Below, piece after piece: positions 25,801-40,100 of a DNA stretch of 64,000 bases. The stretch covers positions 6,598,491 through 6,662,490 of the forward strand of contig OY720345.1 of the NCBI GenBank assembly GCA_963082975.1, given 5' to 3'. The notes below the pieces were generated by a model. The model saw only the letters and a program-made list of their open reading frames with translations. It was not told the origin of the DNA and did not search any database. The stretch comes from Labia minor (taxonomy: Eukaryota; Arthropoda; Insecta; Dermaptera; Spongiphoridae). Position 1 is the first letter of the stretch; every line of letters begins with the position of its first letter. Position numbers and translations under genes: made by a program.

Positions 25801-28800
25801 TTAATTCTGGTACTTTCAGCGATTCAATCAAACTGAAATTCTATATATAGCAGTTTTATACAATTTTTAATCATGTGAAAAACTATCAAACATATATTTT
25901 TATTTTTACGGTCACTTTAGAGGAAAAAGAATCAAAACACTGTAGGTAATGACCCTTTTCCGGTTGAAATACAATTTCATGAATCTAGATCAAACCGTTT
26001 TTGCGTAATCTTGTCTATATACACAGAGAGAGAGAGAGAGAGAGACACATACACAGACAGAAAGACATCTTTCTCAACCTTAGTGAAAATGACTCAGGGA
26101 CCTTCAAAACGTATAAAAACATCAAAATCTCGACATCGAAAAATTTCGTGATCGCAATACTATACACAATAGTAAAAATAATATGTTCCCTTCCCATCAG
26201 AGCCCAAAACGTAAATAACTTAAAATACTCAATAAGTAATCTCTGTATTGGCCCTCATAAGCTGAAATATTGAAGAAACAAGAATCAGGAAAAAGTCTTC
26301 AATGTAAAAAACCAAAAATTGCTGAATTCCCTAATTTAGAACAATGTTTGTTTACGTGGTTTGAACAGTGTCGAAACAAAAACATCAGTGTTAGTGGAAC
26401 CATACTAAAAGTTTTTCTTTTATGGTTTAGTATGGCTGAAGAGTTCGCTAATTCGCTGAAAATCAAAAATTTTAAAGGCAGCAATGTCTGGTTAGAGAAT
26501 TTTAAGAAACCATTTAGCCTTTAAAAAAATGTTATTAACCTATACGCCTATCCCTAACATAGACCCTTGATAACTTAAAACCTCGATAACTTAAAATATT
26601 TTGTGTTTCTCTAGGACTTAACTTATCGAGGTTCTACTGCATAAGATAATAAATAGGTTGCTTCAAAAGGAGAGTTTTAATGAAAAAAAAGCAAAAGAAA
26701 AAATTTAGGTTGCCATTTTGTTATCATAGGCTAATAATGAAAGCATAAAGGAGTGTGTCAACCACCCCTCCTATTCCTCTACTTATGCAACACTCCATGT
26801 TAACCTTGAATTATAGCTTTCAGTGAAGAAGTGAAGAGAAAGAACAAAGGAAGGGGGGGGGGGCACTCACAAGCATTATCTTTAAAACATAATTATTATT
26901 AAAATTTGATTTGAAAGCGATAATTAAATTGAATGTATTTTAATTAATTTTAAATTATATTATTTAATAGAAGACAAAAAAAAAAAAAATTGCAAAACTT
27001 GTGATTTGCTCTGATAAATGGAAAAAACAAAATAATAAAAAAATTCTCGATTTGTGCAGTAATTATTTTATACATATCGTACATACATATACTATATATA
27101 TATATACCTATGTGGTTACTAAAATCTAGGATATGTTGATTTATAACAAAATGTACTTATCTTAGTTGAAATGTGTTTTAATTCTTCTTTTTTTTATTTT
27201 TTAATTATTTATATATAATGTAAAAAATCTTATTTTATAAAAATTACGAAAAATTAAAATATTTCTTGAAATTAAAATATAATTTTCTTCACTTTTCTGT
27301 TGAATAAATATATATATATATATTTTTTTTTATTCTTTTCGAATATTTTATTTTATATTCGAATATGTTAAGAGTCTTAAAAGAATGGTTTTTTTTTTCA
27401 AAAATTTTAATAAAAATTTTTAATATTAATAAATGATGACTGTTATAGAAGAGTACATATATATATAATGGTAAAATAATTATAGAAATTCTTTTGTTTT
27501 TTAAATCAACATTTCGAATACAAATCGCGTTCTTCTTCAAAACAAAAAAACAAACAAACAACACATTAATAGATACACTTATACAATTATGTGTGTGTGT
27601 GTGTTTAATATAATATTTTGAGTATTTTTAAAAACATTAAGAATAGTTCTGTTTGGCTGTGATTGACTATCATTCAATTATACTTGTCTGGCTATATTCC
27701 TCCTTTTATCCAATTATATAAAAGTAAATTAATGTTTTTTACGTTATTGAAAAAATGTAATGTAACATTTTGATGAGCAAAAAAATTGATATTTTCATAA
27801 ATTTATAAATAAATTAGCTGGAGTGTCTCCACCCGACTATCTCGCAATTTGAAATGGATTAAATAACATAATATATTGTATTTAAATTAAATTTAATTAA
27901 TTATAAATTAATAAATAATATTTATTAAACCAGGGCATGTTTGGCTTTTTGTTGATGGAATCACGTCACGTGTTGGCGCGTGAAAAAAATTAATTCTGGT
28001 ACTTTCAGCGATTCAATCAACCTGAAATTCTATATATAGCAGTTTTATACAATTTTTAATCATGTGAAAAATTATCAAACATCTATCTTTATTTTTACGG
28101 TAAGTTTAAAGGAAAAAAAAAACGTTGTAGGTAATGACCCTCTTCCGGTTGAGCTATATTTCTCAAAAGTTGATAGAAAACTACGAATTTTGAATAATGC
28201 ATGTATACCAGATGTCATGATTCTAGCTCAAACCGTTTTTGCGTAATATTGTCTACACACATACACACACACACGCACACGCACACACACAGAGAGAGAG
28301 ACAGACAGACATTTTTCTCAACCTTAGTGAAAATTATTCAGGAACCTTGAAAACGTATAAAAACATCAAAATCTCAACATCGAAAATTTTCGTGATCGCA
28401 ATACTATCTCTGGCGACATAGTAAAAAAGTAAAATTTAGAATTTTATAATATAAATCATTTCAGTTAATTTATTATTATTATTATGATTATGATTATAAC
28501 TTTCCCTACCTTCCATCGACGTAGGAAGGATAACAATTTGACTACAACCACCAAATAGTTAGTAGTAACTGGAATTTGTTGATTTGTAGTAAAAGCATAC
28601 ATTGAACCAAATCTTATTCTCGATGTGAGAACTGTTTTTATATAAAAGAAGGATCGCGTAAGAGAATACATTTACAAAAATATAAATTTATTCAATTTTA
28701 GAAAAAATTGGATATTTATATGTTACTGCCTTATCAATAGTAAAACGATAACTGAACAACTAAGAGGAATGTAAGTGAATGTTAAATGTTTTTTTTTTGT

Positions 28801-28992
28801 TGTTGTTTGTAGTCAAGGAGACGAGAGAAAATCGGGAATATTGAAGTTGGTTGGTAAATGTCTTTCTTAACCCCTCCTATCCACCACCGATCGAAGATAA
28901 GAGGCGCAACTGATTAAGAAGAATATTAATAAAAGGGATGGAATGAAAAAAAATAGAAGAAAAACTTGACCAATAGCGTTAAAAGAGTAAAT

Positions 28993-29023
<31 letters not shown>

Positions 29024-31083
29024 GGAAAGTAAAGAATGTTTCTGACGCAAAAGATTTCCCATTTAAAATTCTTTGAAGATAACAAATTAATAAAAATAAA
29101 TAAATATTAATAATAAAAATTAAACAACCAAATTCTTTCTCTAATCCTTGTTTCAATTATCAATACTTCGATTTCACTTAAATTCTTTTTTATTTCTCAT
29201 TTAATTCGCTCTAATAGATTATGTCAATGTATATGGTATACCCACATCCTACTTTAACTAGTCAGTTTGTATTTTTACTATCATGCCAGAGATAGTATTG
29301 CGATCACGAAAATTTTCGATGTCGAGATTTTGATGTTTTTATACGTTTTGAAGGTCCCTGAGTCATTTTCACTAAGGTTGAGAAAAATGTCTGCCTGTTT
29401 CTGTGTGAGTGAGTGTATGTAGACAAGATTGGGCAAAAACGGTTTGAGCTAGAATCATGAAATTTGGTACATGGGCATTATGCAAAATTCATAGTTTTTT
29501 ATCAAATTTGAGAAATGTAGCTCATCCGGAAGAGAGTCATTTACCACGTTTTCAGTTTTTTCCCCCTAAACTGACCGTAAAAATAAAGATATATGTTTGA
29601 TAGTTTTTCACTTGATTAAAAATTGTATAAAACTGCTATATATAGAATTTCAGCTTGATTGAATTGCTTAAAGTACTCAATTAATTTTTTAACACGTTAT
29701 TGCAAATCTCGTGCCAGCACTTGACGTGGTGCCATTTACAAAGAGCCAAACACGCGCTGGTTTAATAAATATTATTTATTAATTTTAATTTAAAATTTAA
29801 TTAATTTAATTTAAATAAATATATGTTATTTAATCCAATGAAAATTGCGAGATAGTCGAGTGGAGACAACCCAGCTAATTTAATAGAAGTTATAAATAAT
29901 CAATTTATATCTCGACTTGATTAAAAGAATCTGTTTATTATTATTATTTCCATTTATAATTTTAAAATAAAACAAATTCTCGAGATGAACTAAAGAATAC
30001 CAAAGAAAATTTAAAAATATGTCCAATTAAATTTAAGGGAATTGTTTACAGTACGGGAAGCTTCTGGGATTTGGATTCCCCTATTTTAATTCCAAAGAAA
30101 CTTTCCTTATCCAATATTTCTCGATCTCTTCTAGTTTACGAAATAAAATAATAAAAATAATTAAAATAATCTTCTTATATCCAAACCGAACCGAAAAAAC
30201 CGAAAATTTGTAACAAGAAAGTTGCTTTGCAATTGCTTCACTAATTTTCGGTTTTTTCGGTTCGGTTTGCATATAGGAAAATTATTTAATTAATTAAAAA
30301 ACAGAAAATTAGTGAAGCCCTCTGTTGTCCAAATAATAAAACATGGTAACAACATAAATAGAATATTAATGGATTTATATGCAAATTTTAATAATTTTTA
30401 TCTCGGAAACTAGAAGCGACCGAGAAATATTGAATGAAAAAGTTGCTTTGCAATTAATAAAGAAAATCGACTGGCAAAGTTTCATCCAAATCCCTAAAGC
30501 TTCCCATTTTGTAAACAATTACCAAAAAATCTAATGTTATTATTGTCAGTCTTAGAACTTTTTGAAAGACCATTATAATGTATTTTAACCACATTTTTCC
30601 ACTCTTATCATTTTATATTTGGTTCTAAATTCTCATGAATTTTTCTTTTCCCATGCATATAAATCATGTAATTAATTCTCTATTAAGTAATATATCTCCT
30701 CAATTCTGTAATATTACTATCCTCCATATTATTCATTTTCTTTTCAAGCTTAAATAAATTTTTAGAAATAATTCTCATTACCATCTTCCACTGGCGACAA
30801 CCATCTTGTTTAATTAAATGAATGAATTATTATTATTAAGATTCGTAGCATTTGTACGAATGTTATGAATTTATTGAAATTTTTTGATTTTTATAAATAT
30901 TTTTTTATAACTTTTCTTATAGAATACTTACTTTGAGAGAGGCCATGTCGGACACGGATCGATGAGTTTGTATTGTTTCTAATTGATCTAAACACCAATC
31001 GAGTTCTTCCATGGTATCCAATGCAAGTTTCATGTAGGATTCTTCTGCTCATATAGAATAACAGAAAAGAAAATAAATAAACA

Positions 31084-31116
<33 letters not shown>

Positions 31117-34100
31117 CCATGGAGGTTTATGGAGGTACCATTCCGTTTGTTTTTTGTGGTGGGAGGTTGCACCAAAAAAGTAGGGATAAATTCTTGTCGT
31201 CCATTTTGGATGTACCAAAACATTGAATTTTCCATAAGACATAATACATTTTTGTTTCCAATTTTCTCGTATGTTTGAAAGTTTTTCTTAGTTATTTCTT
31301 CTTTATTTTATAGATTAGTTAATATATTTAATAATTATAAATAGTTTTTAATAATTTAATTTGTAATTAATATGAAATTATTTTTTATTAGATTCTAACT
31401 GGATTCTAAGACCAGGATAGGTTTACACCTGGGTTTAGGTTATATGCAGGTTATAAATAGTTGTTATTTTATTTTAGTTTTTAAAAATAATTATCATGGC
31501 ATTTTCTGCATATGGATGCACGAACCGGTGGAAATAAAAGTAAAAGACAGCTAACTAATCATCAGCATAATAAAGAGAATGATTGCCGCAACATTTTATT
31601 TTTTTTATACATATATGCATATCAAAACGGCCTGTAGTTCAAATAAAATAAAATTTAGAGTTTTTTCTTCATGAGGAAATTTTTACTCTCATAATTTTTC
31701 ACAAAAAATTTGATGATATATTAACATTAAGATCAATGGGAAATATAATGTTTTGTTATATCCAAAATGGCGGCTGTGACGTCAGATATGCGACAACTTT
31801 TGTTCGCAATGTTCCCTCCCTACCTCCCTGTATATATCGAATATAATATAATAAATTATATATAAACAGGGCCTCTTAAATATTCTTTAAATCTTTGAAA
31901 ATTAATATTCTAATTAAAGTATACATAATGTAATCTTATGAGGGAAGTATAAAAGATAGTATATTTACTTAACTAAATACTAAAGTAATTTAAATTAATA
32001 TTTTTAAATTTAAATTATAAATTTCTTATATATTTTTTGAAATATAAGAATCCAGAATTTGTGATATTTACAAACAATTTTCTTTATAAAAATAAAATGC
32101 AATTAAAAAATAATGTTGCACTTAAATTAAATTCATATTCATCTTAAGATATATATATATATATATATACAGTACCTCCAGGAACGAGGTTTTTCTGTTG
32201 GGGTGCTGGACCTGCGGAAGTGCCTGAAGATCTTCGAGATCTAAAAATCAAAAAAGAAAATCGAATTTTAATTTTTTATATGGGTTGAATATGGTTGACA
32301 AAAAAAATATAATTTTTAGTGATTATCTTTGATATTTTACAATTTTAAATAAACTTTTAGTTATTATTAATCTATATTTATGACAAATTTTATATTCACA
32401 TAATATTTTGATTAAATGAGAAGATATATATTATATACGAGGGTGGGGTGAAAAGTTTCCGGCCTGACCAAGAAAAACGATGTTTTTAAATTTTTTTTTT
32501 TTTTGCTTTATTTTTCAACATTCAAGATAGCTGAGACCTGTACGATGTCAGCTGAACGTGTGCGAAATATTTTGCACAAGCCTTTGAACATGGAAAGCTG
32601 TGTGCAAAGTGGGTGCCGAGTATGCTAACGTTATACCAAAAACTGCTTCGAAAAACCATAATGAAGAATTGCATGATTTCTATGCATCTCCAGATATAGT
32701 TAGAATTATAAAATCAAAAATTAAAAAATTAAAAATTCATATTGTAAGGACAAGGTTAGTCCCTCAAATTTCATATGTTCCTTGGAATGGGGTGGAACTC
32801 TCCAACCCAATTTAGGAAACCAGTTGCCTTAAATAGGCCGATTTCAAATTTTCAAATATATTTCAAATATCTCATTGAAATTGAATATTTATTATTTTTG
32901 TGTAGTATAATAAAAATTAATTTATAATGTATCTAATGCATTAATTAGCATTAAATGTATATATAGGATTAAATTATCCATAGGATTTCATAACAAATTT
33001 TCTTTAAGAGGCCCATCGATAGCAACCTTTACCTAAATGTATATATTATATACTAAGGTACATATATCTTATATATATATATATATATAAAGGCGTCATT
33101 GGGTGTGTGGGTAGCGAACCTGCCTCACATTCACATGGTCCCGGGTTCAAGTCCCGGTCTATGGGACTGAGTCAATTCAGCCTCCGGGAACAACATTGGG
33201 AAAAAGCTACTTGATAAAAAGTAGCGCCTCCGATCAAGAAAATCAAGGTAAAGGTTGAGAGGACCCGTTCTACTGATCATAGGACACCTCATTAATATAA
33301 CCGGCTTGATAAGCGTTGTCCTTGCGTAGGACGTACAAAGTCAGAGGTTTTTTTTATAGATATATCAGATAAAATATAACAATGGACGAAAAGTCCAATG
33401 AATGAAGGAGAGGCTATCATTTGTTCACTTTTCTCTTTAAATTCTTTAAAAAAAAAACTTATAAATATTTACCTTTTTTTAAAAACGAAATAATGAACAT
33501 TAAATTTGAATATTTTAAGATTATAAAGAAATTATTAATTAAAATTGTCGAATCAAATAAATGTATATTCTAAATTAATTTCGGATATATTTATTATACA
33601 TGACGAACAATGAATTTTAAATTCTTAATCAATCAATGATGGGGGCGGTTCACATTTTTGCGAGATTCAAGCAAATAAATGTTTTGATTTTTTTTATCTT
33701 TTATATTAAAAATAGGAAGATGAAAATAGAAAAACTTACTTGTTGGTGGGTACATTGGTCAGATTGAGCAGATTGTTTCGAACGCTGCGTAAACTGGCCA
33801 AAATCTGGGCGAATGGTGTAACGATAAGGTCCTCGCCATGACTGTAACATTCGAGATAAATCTATTAGCCTGTGTATTCTATCCTGTAATTTCAAAAAAC
33901 AAAAAAAAACACCATTAATTCTAAATTTAATTATGAATCTGTGTATCTATCTACTATATCAGAGGTTCTTAAACCTTTGTACTCCGCGGACCCCCACTTG
34001 AAAAAAAAAATTTTGACGGACCCCATCCCAACTTTAGGTACTTTACGTCATTTTATTAGTTAATTTCTGTCTTACGATCTCATAAGAACAAGGATATATG

Positions 34101-37100
34101 ATGGATATTTCTAAAAGTGATTGGTGAATAACGATTTTTTTGCATATAGTAGAACACATTTTATTAGAAATTATAATATTGAAGAAAGAAAATTCAGCTA
34201 AATATGAAGATGGAAACGGTAGCAATAGTTTTCTTGCACATTTCGTTGAATTTGGGTATTTGATCTCTGTTTCCTCACAAAGCCATGCCATCGCTTAATT
34301 AATTAAAGTTTTAACTGACTCATCATTTTCTCGTGCACCTGTACGATGGCTTTGCGGACCCCCAGTAAAGGATTCGCGGACCCCCAGGGGTCCGCGGACC
34401 ACAGTTTAAGAACCTCTGTACTATATAGTTACGGCATACGAGTATACTCGTATTATAATGATACTAGTTAAGTTGTCAATCAAAATAACTTAATAAAGCA
34501 TAAATTAGCTAACCAATATAATATAAAAATTCTCTTATAAAAAATTAAATTCATTTTTTTATCATTTAAGTATAAATTATTTAGCAATATTTGATAATTT
34601 TATGATTTTTCTTCTTAATTTAATAAAATTTTAACAAAAAAAGTATAAATTTTGAAAGAATTTAAAAATACCTATTACAATTTATTTATTATATAAAAAA
34701 TATAAAGTTATTTATTTATTATTAAATTAATACTTAATTAGAGTAATATTTCATAAAAAAATATTAGATAATTTTCAACTTGGTTATATTTTATAAAATA
34801 ATTAGGCATTTTATATTTATATATTCAAATGTTTCATCAGGAACATTTATATATATATACAGGGTGATTATAAAAGGACTTTACAAATTTGAAAGCACAT
34901 ATATATTTATTGAAATTACTTACAGAATTGAGAAAGGTATCATTTTATTACAAAACACTTAAAGTTTAACATATGAGTGTCATTCTGGTCCGATGTGACT
35001 GCCTTTGGTAATGGAACATACGAGGTGTGTTCGAAAAGTAAGGTGACTTTTCAAATTTCTCGGGCAACGTACTTTCGATTATCGATTTTTTTGTTTTGTT
35101 ATGTTGGTACATCTGTATAGCATTTTTTGTTTGGTTGTGAGAGGCGTAAAGGTTATAAGTGTTTTGGGTGCTCGGCGATTTTTTGCTATCGAAAAATATG
35201 GATCAAAGGATCAAACACTTGAAATGTTGACAGTGGCATACGGTGAAACTGTTCTGAGTAAAAAAAATGTTTACAAGTGGTACAAACTCTTCCAAGATGG
35301 CCGGGAAGATGCCAATGACGAGCCTCGCTCTGGACCCCCAAGCACGTCAACAACTGATGAAAACGTTCAAGCAGTGAAGAAAATTGTTGAAAATCGTCGA
35401 ATCACTATCAGAGAAGTTGCTGAGGATGTCGGTATATCGCTTGGCTCGTGCCATGAAATTTTTTCTAACTTTTTGTGGGCATGATTGCTAAATTTTGACC
35501 AAAAGAACCGTCGCATGATCATCACTCAAGAGACGTCAACCATAACCCAGATTTACTCAAAAGGGTCAAAACTGGTGACGAATCATGGGTATATGGTTAT
35601 GATATCGAAACCAAAGCCCAATCGCCCCATAAAGACAGAACTCAAGGCTATACCGAAAAGTGCTTATGAGAAGTGTTTTGAGGATTGGAAAAACCGTTGG
35701 CATAAGTGTATTGTATCTGAGGGGGATTACTTTCAAGGGGACAACATAAATATTGAATAAATAAATAAATAAATAAATATTTTTTTCTTAAAAATGCAAA
35801 GTCACCTTACTTTTTGAACACACCTCGTATATCTCACCGATAATCGATTTCTTGCCCCAGTCGTATCAGCATATCAGTTGTAATTTCTGCTACTGCATCG
35901 TTAGTCCGATTGATCTGAGGGATTAAAAAGTCTTCCAGCATATCAAGATAAACAATTCCATTGATAGTTTATTCCATGAAGAAAAAAGGGGCCGTACATT
36001 TTAAAACGACTGACGGCACAAAAAACGTTTACTTTTGGACTATCACGAACGTGTTCAAAACTTGGATTTGGATTCTCGCTACCCCAAAATCTACAAATGT
36101 GAGTGTTCACCTTGTCTCGTTTGCCTCTATCCGTTCAACCATTTCGACACAGAATTCACTACGAGCTACCCTATTTAAAAATGACACTCATATGTTAAAC
36201 TTGAAGTGTTTTTTAATAAATTGACACACCTTTCTCAATTCTGTAAGTAATTTCAATAAATATGTATGTGCTTTCAAAGTAGTAAAAAGTCTTTTATAAC
36301 CACCCTGTATATGTATATGGTATCCCTCTCTCTCTCTCTCTCTATACATATATATATATATATATCTTTGAATATACAAATAAATCTATCTCATATTTTT
36401 TTTTCATATTTTTGTTCTATTCAAGTAGAAAATTGAAATCTAATCTAATAGAATAAACTATCACCATGCAAAATAAAGAATAATAAAATAGTTTTTTTTT
36501 TTTTTAAAAAAAGTTATAATTATAAAAATAATTATATATAAATATAAAATAAATCCTTACTTCTCTTCTCTCTCTCTCTCTCTCTATTAAATACCATCGA
36601 TTCTTATTTATTATAAAGATAATGAATGATATCATATCATAATGACATTATAAATCTCTATTATATTAACAATATTAATAATAATTTCTTTTTAAAAAGT
36701 ATATATAATTAATAATAATTCTATTATATCTGATTTTTGAGATATAGTCATGAAGAAAAATAATAAATATACAAGACAAAAAAAAAGAACCAAAAAAGTA
36801 AATGGTATGATATTTAGTAGGTATTATAATAATATCATCGTTTTATTTCAGTTTTCTCACTGAGAATATGTATAACCATCAATTATTGTCCCTAAATTTT
36901 CTTTGAAATGTTTATAAAACTATTTTAATTATAATTTTCATAAAAATCTATTAAAACTACTCAAAACTAATATTTTACTGAGGAGATTAAAACATAATAT
37001 TTAATTTATTGAAAGTATTATAGGAAAAAAAATCATTACCTAATAATTACTAATTCTATTATTAAAATCTAATATTAAATAGTACTAACATATTAATAAA

Positions 37101-40100
37101 ATATGAAAATAAATTTTAAATAACTATATCATCTTTAATAATTTTTAATTTCAAATTTTAATGAATATATGGGCGGGGGGGGGGGTGGAAGAAAGGAAAG
37201 AAAAAATGAATTGGGTTTGAATGGGAATTGCTTTTATGTTGTTTGAGGATTCCTTTATGAAATATTATCTTTTATATTTTATAACATGATCTATTAAAGA
37301 GAATAGAATATAAAATTACATTCATATAAATAAGTCAAGATTATTAGTAATACCAGTTGTGTGTGTGAATATGAAATCCTATTTTGTTCGTTCAACTGAA
37401 AGCTGAAAAACAGAAAAAAAAAACTTTGCTCTCAGATGCAATCAATCAATAAGTCCTTCAATAAATGATGATTTATTTTTGTGTTTGTTTTTTTTTATAA
37501 TATCCTGTGTGAGGATTAACTAAAACATGAGTGAGTTCATTCAACTCCTCCCCTCACCTTCAATTTAAAAAAATAAATAAAGCTAAATAAATATATATTG
37601 TCTAAATTATGTTTTATTTTTTATTTTTTAAACTCAGTCCTCCATCACCCTACACCAAATAATATTTATAATAAATAAATAATATATAACTAATATAATA
37701 ATTATTTTTCTTAATTATTAATTTATATATATATATAAAAAGACCCCATCCAAGGCTTTACCCACACCTACACAGACCAAATGCCAAATGACACCACCAC
37801 CCAGCCCAACTGAACTCAGTCGTACGAACACTTGTGTCTAGATTTCTTCGCCTCACAGATGAACAACACAGAAAATAGTAGATCACGACACTGACTAGTG
37901 CTCAAGTTCAAAATAGCTACTCTCCAAAACTTATACAAAAACAGATATCCTCGATTCTCACCACAAAATCATCATCAACAGTTCCCCCAACAGAAAAAGA
38001 TCCCTTAGATCAAAAGCATAAAATAGTACTCCCATTCGTAAAAGGTATCACGGACAAAATTGTGCGAATTCTTTCCAGAAATGAGATCAAACCCATTTTT
38101 AAGACCCACATGAAACTCTCCAATCTAATCCGAACTTCCAAAGACATAGTTCCCAATGAGTGTCTGGGTGTCTATGAGATTCCCTGCTCAGACTGCCCGA
38201 GATCATACATAGGACAGACGAACAGGAGAATACAAAATAGAATTTATGTCTTTTAAGTGAAATATTTTCCGACAATGAATATAAAATTAATACTTTGTAA
38301 ACTACCACTTGCGGTTTTCGGATATACACAAAAATCTGATGAATACATGCTACTGAGTATACCATATACCAAATTTTATTAAAATCCATTGAAACGTTCA
38401 AGTTGTACACGTCTATACGGACACACAACGGACAGACGGACAGACATCAAGCTAAAAATACTTTTTTTCTATTAACAAAATGTATGATTCGTGAAGGTAT
38501 GTAAAAATCTCCACATGTAAAATTTGGTGTGACAATAAATAATACCTTCCCTTCCTATCGTCGGTCGGTAAAAATGCTATAAATATGTACAATTACTTGG
38601 GTAGATGGAATGATGATGTTGAGAAATAAGTTGAATACGTATACTAGCCACCAACTGGCAACTTACTAAATTGTAATGTAATGTAAAGTTATATATTTAT
38701 AAAACAATAATTTTTTGTCTGTTACAATCTAATGTTTTACAAATATTTGGTATATTCTAATTTCATTGATATAAATATTATTAAACAAAAATCAAAAATA
38801 ATATATAAATAGGAGGAAAATGTGGATAAGGGTTGAGTTTCCTACATGAAGACCTTTACAAGAGACTCCAACTTGTAAAGTACTAGAACCGATAAAACTG
38901 GTCCCATCTAGAAAGGTGACGGTGTACCTCAACAAGAAGTAATAACTTTGACTCTTAACAACATTGCGGTTATAGATAACGGAATAAACTAAACTAGAAC
39001 AACACAATATGTTGTTATAAATAAAATAATCTATCAATACATTCAATATTTTCATATCTCAATAGAACATATTTTAATAGAGATAAAATGATATGAAATT
39101 AATGAGAATAATTAAAATTGTTTCATGTTTCACTTTGAATGTAAGTATGTCTTTGTAAAAGTAAATTTTTTTTATATTAAATCAACAAAAACATTTTTAT
39201 TAAGGTATACATTTATTTGAAAAGAAAAATATTTTTGATGTACATAAATACCAATTTTTGAAAAGAAAAAAATTATTTCCCACATCTATGCAATTGACTC
39301 AAACTTTTATTTAACTTAGAATGCTTTAGTTTATGGTGATATAGTTAAAATTGTATATCTGAATGATCTAAATATCAAGACAGTCTGTTTTTCAATGGAC
39401 CATGGGGTCCCTGATATTTTGAAATTTTAATAAATTTCATATTCACTAAGCATAAGATTCAATCTAGACGAAAAGGCTGACTGAGTTAAAATTTTACAAT
39501 TATTTAATATTTAACAAAAAATAACATTATTTATTAATCCTTCTTTTATTTTTTTTTATCTTACAAGTTGCGTTGTTCCCAAAACTTGTCCCAGAATGAG
39601 GAGCGATGTTTGATGCGTAGAGCACTGGTACTTAATGTCCTTGGCAGTCCTGTAACGGCAGTGCCGCCGACAGGTGCCTGACTGTCATCAGTAGAACATT
39701 CCGTGGATTCCATTTTAGAGTCAGCAGATCAACGCCTCTTTAAAATAACAATAAACAACCCCTTTCAAATTTGTATTCACTAATAAATAAACGAAATAAA
39801 AAAAAACAAAAACAAAAAACAAATCAAATTAACTATAATTTTAATATTCGTATAGCAAATGTCCCCCAAATCTAATATATTTTATTCATTCTCTAAATCA
39901 GTGGTTCCCAAACTTATTTGGCCAAGTGCCCCCTTTCCATAAAAAAGTTTATTCAGCGCCCCCTTGGAAATTAATTTTTTTTTAATTTTAATAACAATTA
40001 ATTAGAAAGATAAATGTTCCTATTTGCAAAATATTATAAATAAAGGTGTAAATTAGAAACATTGAATTTAAATATCTATTTAGCCATCATCGCTCCCCCT

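Larger units (their letters stand above)
25543..26639 (+). mobile_element. pogo/Tigger-type DNA transposon relic
   Basis: Ends CAGTAGAACC and GGTTCTACTG are inverted, and the 'cgataacttaaaacctcgataacttaaaa' block near the right end mirrors the left end. This terminal wording is characteristic of the pogo/Tigger group of Tc1/mariner. A transposase piece is inside (26270-26524). A family A element (25601-26178) has inserted near the left end. Confidence 0.85.
34860..36307 (-). mobile_element. Tc1/mariner-superfamily element, interrupted by a mariner
   Basis: Flanked by TA on both sides, with ends CAGGGTGATTATAAAAG and CTTTTATAACCACCCTG. Inverted homology continues for over 100 bp ('tgaaagcacatatatatttattgaaattact' mirrored at the right). 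Between the ends lies a broken minus-strand transposase (35843-36180), and a mariner has inserted at 35021-35827. Confidence 0.85.

Noticed and set aside
28926..29156. Minus-strand Ser/Leu-rich frames
   Set aside because: They arise from translating a GA/CT microsatellite and have no conserved content.
38792..39055. 87-codon minus-strand frame ([16 protein letters not shown]...)
   Set aside because: It reads protein-like in a less AT-rich patch, but I could not tie it to any family or to splice sites of dnc.
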